Origin: Tritrichomonas foetus
Lineage: Eukaryota; Parabasalia; Tritrichomonadida; Tritrichomonadidae
Direction of reading: 5' to 3'
Length of the DNA: 64,000 bases
Assembly: GCA_001839685.1 (NCBI GenBank)
Contig: MLAK01000926.1
Span: forward strand, 199,428 to 263,427
Shown here: positions 61,350-64,000 of the stretch, in pieces
Numbering within the stretch: the first letter of the stretch is position 1
Layout of the letters: every line of letters begins with the position of its first letter
Made by a program: the position numbers and the translations under genes
Notes under the pieces: generated by a model
What the model saw: the letters and a program-made list of their open reading frames with translations, nothing else
Told to the model about the DNA's origin: nothing
Database searches by the model: none

Positions 61350-61600
61350 AAATCACAAGGAAAAATGCTTATACTTATTCAGCAAATGACATGGTTAATA
61401 TTATTAACTTAATGAACTTCCAAACTTTCCATTTAATATATAAGGGAAGAAATGAGTTCATATTCACACTATGGGATATTGATTTTTCTTTTTCGAAAAA
61501 ACTCGTTTATGCGCCGGATATAAACCGGAAATGTTTGAACAAATATTTTTGGAAATTTTTACTTAATTCGGTGTTGGAGCAACAATTGGGCAAAATTTGA
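61350..61600 (+). pseudogene. Possible CotH-kinase-like fragment
   Basis: An open stretch encodes NIINLMNFQTFHLIY, then NEFIFTLWDIDFSFSKK. The sequence TLWDIDFSF resembles the WDxDxSFG motif of CotH-type atypical kinases, where it follows a strand that reads 'image/partner text, then W-D-hydrophobic-D'. The rest of such a protein is missing and TGA comes soon after, so at best this is a relic. Evidence is one motif only. Confidence 0.25.
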
Positions 61601-61796
61601 CATCCCTCCCTGCTTCATATCCCAACACCGAATTTCTATATATATGTATGAAGATATTGTGTATATATATAAGCATTCAAAAACCTTATTGAAAAATCAG
61701 ATTATCTGATGCATTGTGAAACAGTGTTGAAAGAATATGATCACATACGGTACATGATTAAGAAAATATATTTTAAGGAATTAAGAACAATTCAAT

Positions 61797-61878
61797 GGCA
61801 CGATGGCCGAGTGGTTAAGGCGTGGGATTTGAGTCCCCATGGGTTGATCCCTCATCAGTTCGAATCTGGTTCGTGTCG
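61797..61878 (+). tRNA. tRNA-Ser (anticodon UGA)
   Basis: An 82-base type-II tRNA. The acceptor stem GGCACGA pairs with TCGTGTC (one G-T pair), and the discriminator is G, as usual for Ser. The D arm is GCCGAGTGGTTAAGGC with a canonical A box (TGGCCGAGTGG). The anticodon stem-loop is TGGGA-TTTGAGT-CCCCA, anticodon TGA, with one A-C mismatch at 31-39. The long variable arm has GGG/CCC pairing, and the T arm is ATCAG-TTCGAAT-CTGGT with a near-standard B box. A T run follows. The mismatch leaves some chance that it is a degraded copy. Confidence 0.85.
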
Positions 61879-61879
61879 C

Positions 61880-61895
61880 TTTTTTTTTTTTTTTC
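61880..61895 (+). terminator. Pol III T-run terminator
   Basis: Sixteen T residues begin two bases after the tRNA discriminator, a strong RNA polymerase III stop signal for the tRNA gene. Confidence 0.85.
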
Positions 61896-62641
61896 CCTTT
61901 TCTTGATTCCTTTACTTTTAATTCAAAAATGATATTCATTTATTGAACTCATTGTTGATTTTTCTAACAGCATAAATATATGAATCTGTTTAGGAAATTT
62001 CAAACTAATTGAAAATACAAAATACGGTGAATATCTTAAAAATCAATTTTTTCCTGTTTCTATAAATTTGCACATGTCAACTCACACCATTTTATCTCTA
62101 CATATATTATGCAAGTTGGTATGTCGTAATTACGTCATAATATACAATTTTCATTATTAAAGCAAAAATTCGAATTACATGAAACCAAACGTTCTGGCTA
62201 TTCTCTGGATTTTTGAAAACATTTACGACGCTTCTTTTTATGCAAATTTGGAACAGTTATTATTTTGAACGAATTACACAAATGTGCCAAAATGCAGTAG
62301 AATGAATGGTCAAAATATCAATTTAATTAGATCCAAAATGTAAAAAACCGCTATTATAAACGGCGTTTGTGGTGAAATATAAAGGTCAAATGAACTCCAC
62401 GCAACAGTTTATTTTTATAACTCAACCATTATGAACTTTTTCTAAAAGACTTTCAATGATGTCCCAATTTATCTATCATTGTGAAAAGAATTGTTTTTAA
62501 ATATCACTTTTTGATGCGATTATTTGCAAATTCAAAAGAAGAATGATCATCGAGTTGAAAATTCACCTCTTTCCATTGAAAATTGAAAAATAGTCATGAT
62601 ACCCCACTTCTTTTCCTCTCGTCCTTTTTTTAACACTGTGC
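61896..62641. other. Gene-free spacer
   Basis: About 750 AT-rich bases between the tRNA and the glycosyltransferase gene. No gene or repeat recognised. Confidence 0.45.
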
Positions 62642-63670
62642 ATGCTCTGGTACTTTATTTGCTTGACTATCTTTTTTTTTTCAGCGCTAATTTCTTGTAT
62701 TCGTCCAAAAAATTCGCCCTCAGCCATTTCTTACCAAACGCAAGTCCTCAAAAACGATTGGCTCCGTATTTTCCAGAATGTCCGTTTAGGAAATATGAGC
62801 TTTGACGTGAAATTTGGCAATATTTATCATAACGATTTTATATCGAATCAAAATAACAACGCTGATGATCCAATCACCGATCTTAACAATACTGCCCACA
62901 AAATTGGGCGAACCTGCAATTCTGACCATCTTTTTTCAATTATTGTCTCGACATATAATAGAAAGCGATGTCTTGAAAGAGTTGTCAACCGTTTGTTAGA
63001 ATTTTTGCCGAAATGCACAGAAATTGTCATCGTTGATGATAATTCGAACGAACCTGACAAAAAAGAATATCTCAGGAATATCGAGCAAAATCACAAAAAT
63101 ATTCGGATATTCATAAACCCTGAGTCATATGGTGCATATCATACCAAAATGAGAGGATTTCGTGAAGCCCGTGGACAATATTTAATGTCGATTGATGATG
63201 ATGACACTTTTGATGATTTATACTATCAAGAAATAGTTTACAATATTGATGATCGTTTTGATTTCATTGTGCCGCGTCATAATTTTATGATTAGGTATTT
63301 TGATATTAATAAATTCACAACTTTAGAACAAATCATTAAAGATTTCCACAACCATGTTGCTTTCGCATTCAGAAGGAGTCTTCTCGATATTGTGGGAAAC
63401 CTGTCCGTGAAAACATGTGTTGTGAGAGATGATGCAGTCATCGCCATTCCAATGTACATTCAATCAAGCTTCAATAAATTCTTGTTTTTCGAAAATAAAG
63501 CTCAGTATAGACTTGATAGATTTTGTTCTGCTGTTCATGAATCAAACAAGTATAGAATGAAAAGGCACTGTGTGAGAAATGGTTTTGAGTTTCTGAAATC
63601 CGAAATAGAAAGGCTTAACTACACAAAATACCTTCCATACGTTGAAGGTGCCTATAAAGGATTTATGTAA
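62642..63670 (+). CDS. Family-2 glycosyltransferase, membrane-anchored
   Basis: A 342-residue protein. Residues 1-19 (WYFICLTIFFFSALIS) form a signal-anchor helix, giving a type-II layout usual for Golgi or ER enzymes. The GT-A domain follows from ~98: FSIIVSTYNRKRCLERVV, IVIVDDNSNEPDKKEYL, NPESYGAYHTKMRGFREARG and SIDDDDTFD at 184-192, whose Asp residues are the metal- and sugar-nucleotide-binding DxD. The C-terminal half (FIVPRHNFMIRYFDINKF onward) has no catalytic base that I can assign by eye. Family-2 enzymes transfer sugars from nucleotide donors to glycans, lipids or proteins; donor and acceptor cannot be told. The ATG at 62642 is preferred since it starts the anchor helix. TAA stop. 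Confidence 0.85.
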   Translation: MLWYFICLTIFFFSALISCIRPKNSPSAISYQTQVLKNDWLRIFQNVRLGNMSFDVKFGNIYHNDFISNQNNNADDPITDLNNTAHKIGRTCNSDHLFSIIVSTYNRKRCLERVVNRLLEFLPKCTEIVIVDDNSNEPDKKEYLRNIEQNHKNIRIFINPESYGAYHTKMRGFREARGQYLMSIDDDDTFDDLYYQEIVYNIDDRFDFIVPRHNFMIRYFDINKFTTLEQIIKDFHNHVAFAFRRSLLDIVGNLSVKTCVVRDDAVIAIPMYIQSSFNKFLFFENKAQYRLDRFCSAVHESNKYRMKRHCVRNGFEFLKSEIERLNYTKYLPYVEGAYKGFM

Positions 63671-63715
63671 TTACATATAGCAAATTTTTATCTTGAAAAT
63701 TACAACTTTATATAA

Positions 63716-64000
63716 TATGTACGTCGAAAATTGCTAACACATATTNTTATTCAAAACNGACCCATATTTGAACACCTTAACTTCATTTATAAAATTCCTT
63801 ATAATTTAAATCATGAATGAACAATTTTTGATTTCATTGATTTTATTCATTTTGCTTTATTATTCCTTATAATTAAATCATCGAAGAACACATATTTTTA
63901 TTCATTTTTGCTTCATTATTTCTTAAAAATGAATCATCGAAGAACACATATTATTATTCAAAACTGACCCATATTTGAACACCTTAACTTCATTTATAAA
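63716..64000 (+). repeat. 207-bp-period repeat, cut by window end
   Basis: The ~58-base segment from AACACATATT to TTCATTTATAAA occurs at 63736 and again at 63943, a spacing of 207 bases, and the second copy runs into the window end. The segment TCATCGAAGAACACATAT also recurs inside the unit. A diverged copy of the unit lies at 32872-33025. The two n (63746, 63758) fall inside the repeated part. Confidence 0.75.

Overview
The window looks like nuclear DNA of a flagellated, AT-rich protist with almost intron-free genes, most likely a parabasalid close to Tritrichomonas foetus. Reasons: long uninterrupted ORFs (one of 12 kb), TAA, TAG and TGA all used as stops, flagellar and ciliary genes (a dynein heavy chain, a BBS4 homologue), many Ser/Thr kinases and kinase fragments, a Myb factor, and a CCTTT-type element just upstream of ribosomal protein genes. 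The species is an inference from gene content and style; no marker gene proves it.

Layout. 1-15 kb: ubiquitin E1 (5' end outside the window), a kinase, a SCAR/WAVE homologue, a decayed kinase gene, a sugar transporter, a 19-bp satellite, a Rab GTPase, ribosomal protein eS10, BBS4 and ribosomal protein eL6. 15.6-27.6 kb: one dynein heavy chain gene of 4019 codons whose AAA1, AAA3 and AAA4 nucleotide sites look eroded. 28-34 kb: a 1.1-kb terminal-inverted-repeat element, a 7-TM GOST-like protein, a KRTCAP2-type oligosaccharyltransferase subunit and a Sel1-repeat relic. 34-45 kb: a large inverted duplication of a divergently transcribed pair of ABCB half-transporters (A-B ... B'-A'), with a U1-type zinc-finger gene, a 17-bp satellite and an 818-base assembly gap at its centre. 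45-52 kb: an ABCA-like transporter, an R2R3 Myb protein and a coiled-coil protein. 52-64 kb: a second kinase relic, a MATE transporter, a kinase with one in-frame stop, the second copy of the inverted-repeat element, a tRNA-Ser(UGA), a family-2 glycosyltransferase and part of a 207-bp-period repeat.

There are no operons; genes sit on both strands, 0.25-2.3 kb apart. Functional themes are membrane transport (sugar transporter, MATE, five ABC proteins), protein modification and secretion (E1, OST subunit, Rab, glycosyltransferase), cytoskeleton and cilium (WAVE, dynein, BBS4), translation (eS10, eL6, tRNA) and signalling (kinases). The observations most worth following up are the ATPase-site-poor dynein, the mosaic inverted ABC duplication, and the two near-identical 1.1-kb elements with perfect 8-bp target duplications.
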